Positions 47,601 through 54,374 are shown, counted from the stretch's first letter. The stretch: DNA of 64,000 bases from an uncultured Fluviicola sp. (GCF_946478805.1 NZ_CAMLDC010000023.1:12336-76335), one strand, 5' to 3'. Notes: generated by a model not told the origin, from the sequence alone. Numbers and translations are program-made.

Positions 47601-48091
47601 TGGAAACACCGGTTAGTGAACAAGTAGCGAAAGAATATGCGAAGGAAAATCCGGTGATTGAGAAGCCAGTCCGGAACCGGTATGCGCTTGCTTCGAAAGA
47701 ACAGTATCCCGAATATCCGAGAAAGCTCATGAACCAATTGCGCGTGCAGGGAGATTTCTATTTCGACCAAACCGATTCCCGTATCAAAACACAGGCAGAG
47801 GAAGAATTACCACGTTTGGTAAACAACACGGTTTTGTTCGATACCTTGGTTCAGGCGCCGGTTAAAGCATCAGAATCGAATGAACTAAATCGGAAGTTGG
47901 TTGTAGGAATATGGGACTTTAAGGAAATTCCGGGGTCGTGGGCAAATTGGTTATTACGCGTGACACTTCCATACGAAGTGAAAGCAGGTTCCTCGACAAT
48001 CGAGCTTTCGATGAACGTGGATGGAGAAGAGCAGCGGAAACAAGTGGAAGCACTTTTCATAGCACAAGGAGGCCGGATCAAAACGGAATAA
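41633..48091 (+). CDS. Giant TPR/PD40/coiled-coil protein with two SPOR-like domains
   Basis: A 2152-aa exported protein. A signal peptide (WLLLFLFVQTACSSFAQ) is followed by TPR-like helices at about 30-130, a WD40-like PD40 propeller at about 180-340 (PYLSPNGEYLYFCSKGHNSMGGFDVFRSKF), and a carboxypeptidase-regulatory-like beta domain at about 350-430. A charged coiled-coil region spans about 440-1735, with six units of 75-100 residues that begin P-x-Y or similar. Two SPOR-like domains follow at 1748-1830 (YRVQVGAFAKP) and 1889-1975 (YTVQVGVYNRP), then a 170-residue tail. The TPR-PD40-CRD front recalls PorE of the T9SS, but the OmpA end is replaced by SPOR-like domains, which generally bind denuded peptidoglycan. 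It may tether the envelope at septa or motility complexes. Confidence 0.85.
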   Translation: MLSLKSFKIVNGWLLLFLFVQTACSSFAQETEADLKLNADKLFNSEQFVGATPLFSHLIALNPRSTEYNYKYGTCLLFNSLKKQDAFKYLNYSITDPSIAPEAYFYLGKAYHLNFQFNEAIKNYNIYIQKSGGKPNPNFDTDRQIEMCQNGKKLLTTISDLVVLEKKEIEYASFFRLYNLSNIGGVILITAEYQTKIDKKKNHTPLIHFPDKAQTVYYSSYGESDKGSMDIYCRKRLPDGKWGLPALVPGNVNTKFDEDFPYLSPNGEYLYFCSKGHNSMGGFDVFRSKFDPENGSFGLPENMDFAISSPDNDLFYVVDSLEKNAYFASARQSENGKIHVYKVRVDRVPLQLAIVKGQFFSSINPDNKKISIKVVELASGNEIGVFRSNDKGNYLITFPKGGKYTYEITVDGSTSVHKSQVNIPFLKEFKPLKQKIQEELLDKEDVVRVVDQFNEEVDDAQGILAEVIRARAELNVNAGSFDINALDSQKENKKVLADIGLEGASNSEIISKFEKIQQKQEEKVDGLTRLETGSLVAILEKAEQVEALQAEVKKDVAKANAAGTNTEKNDILLAANDKVSKIIELKEEIQRIDGFVDSISKLIPKEQEKLKSITELKEVVSKSVVDEKYDQLKDAVIAKADLVKSIENEKESHPVDHLLAQNESLGKQSEQLKKQLNSYKESDSQLDKEIAALKTELADAKAKDQPAIQSKIDSKESEKQLVSEEVKRLDTKVTDLQKKEVSNTKQITFINNLQHTNDNKTATKAEADAKVDAINSNNVRALEAYVKEQFKSIDTTQITARTNDVLAEESKTRVEGFEKDYSMAQEAVDQQTDLTHEEKVALKVKNNEQLDKKLVQELTKIEEGLAKNPTDAKLIDQKTKVLTAKTENAKKKETILSESQLPVNTSTTPEKELTALMPDYDTELKTAGNNSNTEERLKAQNKVDENLLDQVDKELDQVYEALTKDPLNQKLQDKKEALTTLKKDKESSVKERQEKLDELESNQNELVAAVTIEKELTQIAPDYEEEKKAIGEKNGLGELKALNQLETKTVASIEKELVNLETLKDAVSAKRKEVLQDLKKQFEENIVSRTEEINALTATAVVDPKNTDKADLVKELQPAYEENVAKIEASTSTSEEKTKLIIAEEVKLLEAIRDEQDKVKKVIGKNPTDSVSINKLIDLNGLETIHDSKLDEQKQTAISQAKAKLKDEQVRQEILPTYQTLSTDEIQNLGKKDAEEKLAEEKKLQVAIEKQIQANTKALEKGFSADRIAENQVLADLLQQSGETEEELKASASKTPVETTNKDVASLETVLGSEYSFAMTQKPATKEEGVKQLQILNELSESIESKLDEEKRSESPDSKKINQLEKQLEEIRTRKGVVEAETPEPVAVKTVVSENPAADLAKLKTEENELKGQLATASTKDKTEIEKKLAVNKEAQQKTETVIQEKNILALGNTTAVKKQTLEAVSTSDPLKNVVLNRVSATNNSKDPILEKTSQVTLLDATTEYLNGQKIFEETKLAVQTETALKEQKRRFSIEIGEIESELQKADLEPKRAEELKNQKKTLEDAVAKIDQQITAIGKEKTYDLINDPALTKTVSVAEEQAIASNKDYPKLREQQQEINRLKEDVNRTKLELEEKRKEYVETKNPADRAELQTEIQQLSNELNAKVREIAQKESALNSALDGVESDKEAWKNVLTREIQPKSSVSTGIAEVLAPEVGNGFEIKKENPTETRVIKKVIPLGLKAPTGLVYRVQVGAFAKPIPEDLFKEFTPVTGEKLDNGITRYLAGYFGNRQKVLDAQQDIRALGYKDAFVVAYCDGKRISLAEARQLEDQGLCKPMRQDSIVMEVIQNAIAQLPLDTIAKYKTEPKVSDYNKAPGAVTAIAIEEIKGLFYTVQVGVYNRPATKEQLHDINPLVTRRLENGQIRYSTGTFRSVDEARPKKAEAVEKGVSDAFITAYFNGERISLQEAKKLLTERGEAILFKEQELPKVLETPVSEQVAKEYAKENPVIEKPVRNRYALASKEQYPEYPRKLMNQLRVQGDFYFDQTDSRIKTQAEEELPRLVNNTVLFDTLVQAPVKASESNELNRKLVVGIWDFKEIPGSWANWLLRVTLPYEVKAGSSTIELSMNVDGEEQRKQVEALFIAQGGRIKTE

Positions 48092-48153
48092 TTCAAGTCG
48101 CCAGGGCGGAAGGTAGCCCGAAAAGTACTAACTTTGTAAAACAAACAGAAGAA

Positions 48154-48423
48154 ATGCAAACGCTTGAACAGAACGAAACAGAGGTACTGGAATTGCTCAC
48201 AGAGCAAAAGGACTTAATCATATTCAATGACGACTACAATACATTCGATCACGTGATCGAATCATTGATCAAAGTCTGTAAACACGAAGTGGAGCAGGCA
48301 GAGCAATGTACGTGGATCATTCACTTTAATGGAAAATGCCAGGTAAAACGCGGAGATTATGAGAAATTAGAACCGATGTGTACTGCGCTGTTAGAAAGAG
48401 GAATAAGTGCTGAAATCCAGTAA
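48154..48423 (+). CDS. clpS: ATP-dependent Clp protease adaptor ClpS
   Basis: An 89-aa adaptor that delivers N-degron substrates to ClpA/ClpC-ClpP. The fold signature is LIIFNDDYNTFDHVIESLIKVCKHEVEQAEQCTWIIHFNGKCQVKRGDYEKLEPMCTALLERGISAEIQ (quoted in part by its key words NDDYNTFDHV and GKCQVKRG). The Asn-Asp-Asp of the substrate-binding pocket is present. The frame is open back to 47938, overlapping the giant gene, but the ATG at 48154 gives the normal length and start. It is followed by the tRNA-Arg promoter. Confidence 0.93.
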   Translation: MQTLEQNETEVLELLTEQKDLIIFNDDYNTFDHVIESLIKVCKHEVEQAEQCTWIIHFNGKCQVKRGDYEKLEPMCTALLERGISAEIQ

Positions 48424-48460
48424 AAAAAAGGAAAAGACATAAAAAAAGCGCGAAGATTGC

Positions 48461-48490
48461 TTGCAAAAACAAAAAAAGCACCTATCTTTG
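48461..48490 (+). promoter_or_regulatory. Promoter of tRNA-Arg
   Basis: TTG at 48461-48463 and TATCTTTG at 48483-48490, 19 nt apart, match the Bacteroidota -33/-7 consensus. The predicted start lies about 12 nt before the mature tRNA. Confidence 0.8.
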
Positions 48491-48508
48491 CACCCGTCTA
48501 ACGACAAT

Positions 48509-48582
48509 GGCTTCGTAGCTCAACTGAATAGAGCACTACATTACGGCTGTAGAGGTTTCAGGTTTGAATCCTGACGAGGTCA
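48509..48582 (+). tRNA. tRNA-Arg (anticodon ACG)
   Basis: A complete cloverleaf of 74 nt without encoded CCA. The acceptor GGCTTCG pairs with CGAGGTC (two G-U pairs) and the discriminator is A. The D-stem GCTC/GAGC encloses a 9-nt loop. The anticodon stem CTACA/TGTAG encloses TTACGGC, giving anticodon ACG (arginine, CGN codons). The T-stem TCAGG/CCTGA encloses TTTGAAT. Its 3' end gaggtcacaaaaag is the same as the end of the dispersed repeats downstream, marking this gene as the probable entry point of the accessory region. Confidence 0.95.
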
Positions 48583-48589
48583 CAAAAAG

Positions 48590-48628
48590 AAAAAAGCATT
48601 TTACGAAAGTAAGATGCTTTTTTCTTTT
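48590..48628 (+). terminator. Terminator of tRNA-Arg
   Basis: A 15-bp stem with one mismatch (AAAAAAGCATTTTAC with GTAAGATGCTTTTTT) capped by a GAAA tetraloop runs into a T-rich tail. Confidence 0.92.
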
Positions 48629-48630
48629 CC

Positions 48631-48705
48631 CTCAATACTCACTTTCCCGCTCACACTGAGCTTGAGCTTTTTTCTTTTCAGTATTGAGTGTGAGGATTGA
48701 GAGTG
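48631..48705. repeat. Nested inverted repeat in the tRNA trailer
   Basis: CTCAATACTCAC and CTCACACT on the left face AGTGTGAG and GATTGAG on the right, so the 75 nt can form a long imperfect hairpin. The last 20 nt (gagtgtgaggattgagagtg, 48686-48705) recur exactly at 57101-57120, after repeat copy C. Confidence 0.6.
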
Positions 48706-48730
48706 AATGAGGTTTGAAGTAAATTACCTA

Positions 48731-48774
48731 GATCCTCTATCAAAAAAGTTTGACGTTTCCCCGCTCGAGATCAC
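48731..48774 (+). repeat. Boundary repeat, copy A
   Basis: The first copy of the accessory-region repeat: a GATCCTC-type left part, CAAAAAAGTTTGACG, then TTTCCCCGC and CGAGATCAC. It lies 150 nt past the tRNA and is followed by aaaagaaaaag without a hairpin. It has two changes in the usual GAGGTCAC end. Confidence 0.8.
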
Positions 48775-48850
48775 AGAAAGAAAAAGCGAATTAAATATTA
48801 ATAAGGATTAAAGTATAACTTTCCCGGACTATTGAAACGATATCGCTTAT

Positions 48851-49726
48851 TCAAGAACTAGAATTTTTTCTAAATTCTTTTGGTGTCATACCTGTATGCT
48901 TGTGAAACATACGCACGAAATAGGATGAAGTTTCGAAATTGAGTTTAACACTGATTTCTGCAATAGATAAACTGGTGTATTTGAGTAAGTTTTTAGACTC
49001 CTGGATTGTCTTATCTAGGATATACTTTTTGGCTGTTGTTCCCAAAACCTCTTTAGCTATTTTATTCAGGTAGTTGGTTGTGATAAATAACTTATCTGCG
49101 TAAAATGGAAGATCACGTTTGGTCATGAAATTAGCATCCACCAAACTGGTAAACGACTCAATATACCGGTTTATGATCATGATTTTTTTTGGTTCTGAAT
49201 TCTTCAAGACTTTCAATTCGCAATTTCCCAGTAGACTTAAAATAAGGTATAACAAAGCCCTTAAAATATCCATGTTGCAATCAGCTAGTTTTAATATCTC
49301 AGATCTTAGAGAATTTAAGTGTTGAAGAAGAATTTCAAATTGATCTTCTTTCGCAGTTAATAATGGCGATGGACGGTGAACTTGTAAATAACTAAGATTT
49401 CTCAAAAAATACCTATCCAGGAAAAAGGAAAGCAGGAAATCCTCTTCAAAGACCAATGCGTAACCCTCCAATTTCGTGTTTTCCTGCCAACTCCACACTT
49501 GCCCCGGAATTGAGCATACAATATTACCCCGCGTTACCAGCATTTCAGAATCGTTAATAACCAATTCTTCATTGCCTGCAGTAATAAATGTCAAGTCAAA
49601 ATAAGACAGTCTATGAGTTGGGTTTTTATCGATAAATTTCTTGAAATCTTTGATTGCAACCACGTCAATTGGTAAATCGATACCATATTTTTTCCGATAG
49701 AAATTATATTGGTGTATTGATTTCAT
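48851..49726 (-). CDS. AraC family transcriptional regulator
   Basis: A 291-aa protein with an N-terminal cupin-like sensor domain of about 180 residues and a C-terminal AraC DNA-binding domain. Its second helix-turn-helix is SIAEISVKLNFETSSYFVRMFHKHTGMTPKEFRK. It is divergent from the NTF2-like/YjbR/DUF5131 operon, with 136 nt between starts, so it probably controls that operon and itself. It is the first gene after the tRNA and copy A. The effector is unknown. Confidence 0.92.
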   Translation of the reverse strand: MKSIHQYNFYRKKYGIDLPIDVVAIKDFKKFIDKNPTHRLSYFDLTFITAGNEELVINDSEMLVTRGNIVCSIPGQVWSWQENTKLEGYALVFEEDFLLSFFLDRYFLRNLSYLQVHRPSPLLTAKEDQFEILLQHLNSLRSEILKLADCNMDILRALLYLILSLLGNCELKVLKNSEPKKIMIINRYIESFTSLVDANFMTKRDLPFYADKLFITTNYLNKIAKEVLGTTAKKYILDKTIQESKNLLKYTSLSIAEISVKLNFETSSYFVRMFHKHTGMTPKEFRKNSSS

Positions 49727-49833
49727 TTAGCAATTGATTTTTATTCTCTAAAAGTAATGTTAATATGGAAACTTGTCCTGAAAAGTGACATTTCTTTCCC
49801 TTTAAATTCATAAGTGACCGTTAATAGGTAGAT

Positions 49834-49841
49834 TAATTTTA
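49834..49841 (+). promoter_or_regulatory. -7-like box before the NTF2-like gene
   Basis: TAATTTTA followed by cat lies 21 nt before the start. A very similar taaattttacat stands before the carboxylesterase gene (51481), so both may use the same weak promoter type. Confidence 0.35.
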
Positions 49842-49862
49842 CATGGGAAACCATAGCTTATT

Positions 49863-50327
49863 ATGAAAGAAAAAGAAGCAAAAAAAGTTTGGCATTATAG
49901 AAATGATGATGAAAGCCACATGGCAGAGTATATTATAGGGTTGGAACACTCGGCACTTGAAAAGTGGTTTCATGGGGATGTATCTGGCTATGCAAAACTC
50001 TGGTCAAAACGCAGCTTCACGTATTTTGATGCTGTGGAAACAAGGCGTATTGATCAGTTTGCAGATATGGTCCCTCTGTTAAATAGGGTTGAAGGACGTT
50101 TGATCGCAAGTAACTTTGAGATTCGTGATCCAAGAGTGCAGCTTGGACAAGATATGGCAGTATTAACTTTTCAGCTTTTTGCCCAAACAAACTTAATAGA
50201 TGTGGACTATAATTGCATTGAGGTGTTTCAGAAAGAGGAAGACAGTGATTGGTATGTTATCCATTCTACCTGGTCAATAATACGTCCCATGGATAAAGAT
50301 TTTAGTGCCTTCAAAGAAGTTGTTTAA
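49863..50327 (+). CDS. NTF2-like (DUF4440/SnoaL-type) protein
   Basis: A 154-aa soluble protein with the cone-shaped NTF2-like fold signature: an initial helix (LEHSALEKWFHGDVSGYAKLWSKRSFTYFD), a central part, and strands ending VFQKEEDSDWYVIHSTWSII. Such proteins bind small ligands or act as isomerases or hydrolases; no catalytic residue can be fixed. The stop TAATG shares a base with the next start, so it is the first gene of a tightly coupled three-gene operon. Confidence 0.75.
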   Translation: MKEKEAKKVWHYRNDDESHMAEYIIGLEHSALEKWFHGDVSGYAKLWSKRSFTYFDAVETRRIDQFADMVPLLNRVEGRLIASNFEIRDPRVQLGQDMAVLTFQLFAQTNLIDVDYNCIEVFQKEEDSDWYVIHSTWSIIRPMDKDFSAFKEVV

Positions 50328-50698
50328 TGAATGTAGAAGAATTTAGAGATTTTTGTCTGTCCTTTAAAGGTGCTCACGAGGGAATGCCCTTTGAAGGTTT
50401 TTTTCATAATTCCCGGTCAATACTTGTGATGTATGTTAAAAAGAAGATGTTCTGTTTTTTCGATTTGGATAAATTTGATAGTTGTACTATAAAATCCGAT
50501 TCGGAAAAAATAAACAGTTTAAAAAATGAGTATAGTTCTATAGAAAAACCATTCAATCTAAGTCCCAAATATTGGATCAACGTTGGACTTAATGGCGATG
50601 TATCCAATAAGATGCTCAAGTCTCTAGTTGCAGATTCATATCAACTGGTCGTTGAGGGTCTTTCTAAAAAGGAACAAGAAGAATTAAAAAAAAATTAA
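50327..50698 (+). CDS. MmcQ/YjbR family protein
   Basis: A 123-aa protein of the YjbR (CyaY-like) fold: MNVEEFRDFCLSFKGAHEGMPFEG at the start, MYVKKKMFCFFDLDKFDS and SPKYWINVGLNGDVSNKMLKSLVADSYQLVVEGLSKKEQEEL towards the end. It is described as a DNA-binding family because of its fold, but the function is not settled. One-base overlaps on both sides (TAATG) show translational coupling with the NTF2-like and DUF5131 genes. Confidence 0.82.
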   Translation: MNVEEFRDFCLSFKGAHEGMPFEGFFHNSRSILVMYVKKKMFCFFDLDKFDSCTIKSDSEKINSLKNEYSSIEKPFNLSPKYWINVGLNGDVSNKMLKSLVADSYQLVVEGLSKKEQEELKKN

Positions 50699-51432
50699 TG
50701 TCTGTCATTTGGAACCTGTGGCACGGTTGTATAAAAATCAGTGAAGGCTGCAAAAATTGTTATGTTTTTCGACGGGATGCACTTTATGGGATAGACAGTC
50801 GAAATGTCTATAAAACAAAAAGCTATGATCTGCCTATTAAGAAAAAGAGGGATGGAAGTTTTAAGGTGCCTTCAGGGGAGCATTTGTGGACTTGCTTTTC
50901 GTCAGATTTTTTCATAGAAAATGCCGATGAATGGAGAGATGACGTGTGGGAAATGATGAGAATAAGACGGGATCTTACTTTTTCCATTGCCACCAAAAGA
51001 GTTGAACGAATAGAGAAGTGTTTGCCTGAGGATTGGGGATCTGGCTATGAAAATGTTTCCTTGCTTTGTTCAATAGAAAATCAAAAACAGGCTGATCTAC
51101 GGTTACCACTCTTCAGGAATGTTCCTATTAAAAACAAATCATTGATATGTGAACCTTTGTTAGGCCCGATTGATCTTATAGAACACCTTGCAGATAATTG
51201 GATAGATCAGGTTATTGTTGGCGGAGAGTCGGGAGATAAAGCAAGAATATGCAATTTCGAATGGGTAGAAGGTATTCGGCAAGCTTGCATTAAAAACGAG
51301 GTAACTTTCATTTTCAAACAGACAGGAACTCGTTTTATAAAAGATGGCAAAAGTTATAGTATAGCCAGAAAACTACAATCGGCACAAGCCAGAAAGGCAA
51401 ATCTTAATTTCACTCCACGTAAAGACTGCTGA
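50698..51432 (+). CDS. DUF5131 (phage Gp37/Gp68-type) protein
   Basis: A 244-aa protein with the signature WNLWHGCIKISEGCKNCYVFRRD, a C-x6-C-x2-C cluster like a radical-SAM iron-sulphur site, then LWTCFSSDFFIENADEWRDDVWEMM, LTFSIATKRVERI, CSIENQKQADLRLPLF and IVGGESGDKAR, which form the DUF5131/Gp37-Gp68 core. Members are found in phages and bacterial accessory regions; the reaction is unknown. It is the third gene of the operon divergent from the AraC regulator, and may have entered by transfer. Confidence 0.85.
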   Translation: MSVIWNLWHGCIKISEGCKNCYVFRRDALYGIDSRNVYKTKSYDLPIKKKRDGSFKVPSGEHLWTCFSSDFFIENADEWRDDVWEMMRIRRDLTFSIATKRVERIEKCLPEDWGSGYENVSLLCSIENQKQADLRLPLFRNVPIKNKSLICEPLLGPIDLIEHLADNWIDQVIVGGESGDKARICNFEWVEGIRQACIKNEVTFIFKQTGTRFIKDGKSYSIARKLQSAQARKANLNFTPRKDC

Positions 51433-51495
51433 TTACGAAAGAAAATGAATCAAGACTTAGAATTCTAAAAATAAATGGTCTAAATTTTACATATT

Positions 51496-52926
51496 ATGAA
51501 TAGTGAAAAAACAACAACTACCCAAGCGATCCGTTCATGGCTGGGCATTCCCTACGCTACTGCACAGCGCTTTCGTAGTCCTATTTTGTTGCCTTTTAAT
51601 CCCAATTTACCTTATGACAAAAAAGGTGTTGCACCATTACAAGCAGGCAACACCAGTTGGCTCGAAGCAGATAGTGGCTTTAGCGAAGATTGTTTAAATC
51701 TTAATGTTTGGGCACCCGAAAACATCGACGAACCGCTTCCAGTGGTCGTTTATATTTACGGTGGCGGTTGGATGAGTGGTGCGAATTCACAAACTGTGTC
51801 CAATGCCTCTGGTTTGGCAGCAACAGGTCGTGTAATTGGGGTATCCATAAATTATAGATTAGGTGCGTTTGGTGCATTGTCGCTTTCCCAATATGGAGGA
51901 GCACTTGCAGAGGCAACAAACCTTTGCCTGCAAGATATGATTACTGCACTCAAATGGGTGCAAACAAACATTGCACACTTTGGTGGCGACCCAAACAATG
52001 TTACCATTACTGGACACAGTGCAGGTGCTTTTTCTGCACTTGCTCTACTTGCAGCACCTTCTGCTGATGGATTATTTCATCGTATTGCCGCATTTTCTGG
52101 TATGCCATCTCGTCAAGTTCCAGCTTGGAGTGCAGAAGAGCGTGCTATTGAGGTTCTCACCGCACTTGGTATTCAGGATAATCCTGAAGAATTGCTACAA
52201 ATCGAGGCAAATTTGCTTGCAGAAACAATGAATAATACAATCTATACAGACCCTGGTGTTGGGCACGGTGTGGATAACAATTGCGTTGCTACCGTTGATG
52301 ATAAAAATCAACCAAATGGTGTACTTATCGACCATCCAATGTCTGTTCTTCAATCCGGACGACATAAGGAAATTGATATTATGTTTAGCAGTACAACTTA
52401 TGAAACTGGATATTGGGTGCTTTACAAAACCGAAGATTTTGACCCTAAAAGTATCGACAATTTGGTGAAAGAATTTGCTAACCGCAACCGAATTCCACGA
52501 AGTCGTGCCAAAAAAATTATTGACGCATACAATGTTGACGGACGTACCCCAGTTGAGATTCGTGGCTTGTTACTTACCGATTATTCGTTTACGTTACCAC
52601 AAACACGAGGTGCATTGGCGCACGCTGCTGCGGGTGGAAAGGCTTATTTGCTATGTGTTGGTCCTGTTGAAGGCGTTCCTGCCGTTCATGGAACAGAAAT
52701 GTACGGAATTGTTGGGCAGCAAAGTCCTGATGCAAGCGATGAGCAGATTGTTCGTGATAATTTTGTTCGTGATAGTTTAATTAATTTTGCAACCGGAAAC
52801 CACGGGCAACTTTGGAAACCTGTAACAACGGAACTCACTGTAAAAGGCATTGGAAACCCGCCTTATGACCCTACCGCCCACGCGGCCGAGGTCCTGCATA
52901 CCTTCGAGGGGATCGAACGTACCTGA
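51496..52926 (+). CDS. Type-B carboxylesterase
   Basis: A 476-aa alpha/beta-hydrolase. It has the oxyanion loop YGGGWMSGAN, the EDCLNLNVW signature, the nucleophile elbow TGHSAGAFSALAL (Ser in GHSAG) and a His in AVHGTEMYG. No signal peptide is seen, and the usual first strand of the family is short or lost (it begins RSWLGIPYATAQRFRSP). The last 55 nt of the gene (52871-52926), coding PTAHAAEVLHTFEGIERT, are clearly GC-richer than the rest. It lies 64 nt after the DUF5131 operon in the same direction. Confidence 0.9.
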   Translation: MNSEKTTTTQAIRSWLGIPYATAQRFRSPILLPFNPNLPYDKKGVAPLQAGNTSWLEADSGFSEDCLNLNVWAPENIDEPLPVVVYIYGGGWMSGANSQTVSNASGLAATGRVIGVSINYRLGAFGALSLSQYGGALAEATNLCLQDMITALKWVQTNIAHFGGDPNNVTITGHSAGAFSALALLAAPSADGLFHRIAAFSGMPSRQVPAWSAEERAIEVLTALGIQDNPEELLQIEANLLAETMNNTIYTDPGVGHGVDNNCVATVDDKNQPNGVLIDHPMSVLQSGRHKEIDIMFSSTTYETGYWVLYKTEDFDPKSIDNLVKEFANRNRIPRSRAKKIIDAYNVDGRTPVEIRGLLLTDYSFTLPQTRGALAHAAAGGKAYLLCVGPVEGVPAVHGTEMYGIVGQQSPDASDEQIVRDNFVRDSLINFATGNHGQLWKPVTTELTVKGIGNPPYDPTAHAAEVLHTFEGIERT

Positions 52927-53016
52927 TATTTAGAAAAATAAATAGTCACTCCTAGTTACTAGGTGCTAGAATTTTGCCAAACTATGTACTTGTGGTGATT
53001 TTTTTACATCGGAAGA

Positions 53017-53052
53017 GAAAAAAAGCCAGTCCGATAAGGGTTGGCTTTTTTG
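53017..53052 (+). terminator. Terminator after the carboxylesterase gene
   Basis: AAAAAAGCCAGTCC pairs with GGTTGGCTTTTTT around a GATAAG loop, with one bulged T and one G-T pair, and runs into T-rich sequence. It lies in a 354-nt gap (52927-53280) that otherwise holds only the promoter of the next gene. Confidence 0.8.
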
Positions 53053-53231
53053 TTTTCTAACATAAGTAATGGCAAGGCTTTTCAAATACAATGAAGTTAG
53101 AATTTTTGTGGTTTAGGGTTAGACTTTTACTCTCAGGGTATATCAGGAACCAATATATGAATTTGAGTAGCAGGAAAAGAGCAATCAAATAGTGAGCTTA
53201 AAAACAAAGTAATTCGGACTTTAAAACAAAG

Positions 53232-53259
53232 TTGTTGTGTTATCGGTGCTCTACATTTG
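53232..53259 (+). promoter_or_regulatory. Promoter of the SDR gene
   Basis: TTG at 53232-53234, 17 nt, and TACATTTG at 53252-53259 match the Bacteroidota consensus. Predicted transcription start about 53266, which fixes the translation start at 53281 rather than at the frame opening at 53257. Confidence 0.75.
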
Positions 53260-53280
53260 TTTCATCAAAACTTAAATAAA

Positions 53281-54318
53281 ATGGAACAAACAAATTACAA
53301 TGGGGCATTACAGCAACCAATAGGTTCTGGCTTCAACGCGAAATCAACAACCACTGAAGTAATCAAAGGAATTGATCTTACAAACAAAATTGCAATCGTT
53401 ACGGGTGGCGATGGAGGTTATGGTTTAGAAATTACCAAGTCCCTGACTTCGGCAGGAGCAACTGTTATCATTCCTGCTAGGGATGTCGAAAAGGCTAAGG
53501 AAAATTTACAAGGAATCGCCAATGTCGACGTAGAAACAATGAACTTAACGGAATCCGATTCCATTAACGCTTTTGCGGAAAAGTTTTTGGATTCAAAAAG
53601 ACCATTGCACATACTTATTAATAATGCAGGTATCATGTGGACACCCTTGCACCGCGATGGAAAAGGAAATGAAGGTCAATTTTCAACGAATCACTTGGGG
53701 CATTTTCAATTGACTGCGAAACTTTGGGAAGCATTAAAAAAAGCAAATGGATCAAGAGTCGTTAACGTTTCGTCTTCATCCCATCATTTTTCACCAATTC
53801 TCTTTGATGACATAAACTTTAATTCAAGAGAGTATAACAAATTTGAAGCTTATGGCCAGTCGAAAACGGCTAATATCCTTTTTGCCTTGGAATTGGATAA
53901 AAGAGGACAACACTATGGCGTTCGTTCTTATGCTTTGCATCCGGGGTTGAGCCTGGAAACGAGTTTGGGAAGACATTTGACTTTCGAAGATTATGTTACA
54001 TTAGGTATATTGCATCATGACGGGACTCCCAACGCTGAAGCCGAAGCTGCAATGAAAAGTATACAAAAAACGAAGGAGCAAGGAGCTGCAACAGCGGTAT
54101 GGGCGGCAACAAGCCCTGATCTTCAAAATATTGGGGGAGTATACTTAGAAGATGTTGAGATTGCCCAATACGATGAAGCAAATTATGATAGTATTTCAGC
54201 AGCGTATAAAAATCCGGGTGGATTTGCAGGTGTAGCTCCATTTGCATTAAACATGGAAGCTGCACAAAAACTTTGGACATTAAGTGAAGGCTTAACACAT
54301 ACAAAATTTGAGATTTAA
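53281..54318 (+). CDS. SDR oxidoreductase (retinol-dehydrogenase-like)
   Basis: A 345-aa short-chain dehydrogenase. NAD(P) binding: AIVTGGDGGYGLEITKSLTSAGA, a TGGDGGYG variant of TGxxxGxG. Structural NNAGIMWTP, catalytic Ser in NVSSSSHHF, and YGQSKTANILFALEL with the catalytic Tyr/Lys. It is longer than the usual 250 residues because of extra loops and an extended C-terminus. An AraC regulator follows after a terminator, and its own promoter lies upstream. Confidence 0.9.
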   Translation: MEQTNYNGALQQPIGSGFNAKSTTTEVIKGIDLTNKIAIVTGGDGGYGLEITKSLTSAGATVIIPARDVEKAKENLQGIANVDVETMNLTESDSINAFAEKFLDSKRPLHILINNAGIMWTPLHRDGKGNEGQFSTNHLGHFQLTAKLWEALKKANGSRVVNVSSSSHHFSPILFDDINFNSREYNKFEAYGQSKTANILFALELDKRGQHYGVRSYALHPGLSLETSLGRHLTFEDYVTLGILHHDGTPNAEAEAAMKSIQKTKEQGAATAVWAATSPDLQNIGGVYLEDVEIAQYDEANYDSISAAYKNPGGFAGVAPFALNMEAAQKLWTLSEGLTHTKFEI

Positions 54319-54327
54319 TCATTGAAA

Positions 54328-54363
54328 CAAATGAGGCTCAGATCAATGAGCCTCATTTGTTTT
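54328..54363 (+). terminator. Terminator between the SDR gene and its AraC neighbour
   Basis: CAAATGAGGCTCA and TGAGCCTCATTTG form a perfect 13-bp stem with a 6-nt loop, then TTTT. The A/T-poor tail is short, so some read-through is possible. Confidence 0.75.
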
Positions 54364-54370
54364 ATCTTTA
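54363..54370 (+). promoter_or_regulatory. -7 box nearly abutting the AraC start
   Basis: TATCTTTA, one change from TAnnTTTG, ends 4 nt before the ATG at 54375, so a transcript starting here would be leaderless. The terminator stem overlaps the -33 region. Confidence 0.35.
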
Positions 54371-54374
54371 CACA

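Noticed and set aside
47938..48153. N-terminal extension of ClpS
   Set aside because: It overlaps the giant gene in another frame, and the ATG at 48154 gives the normal ClpS length.
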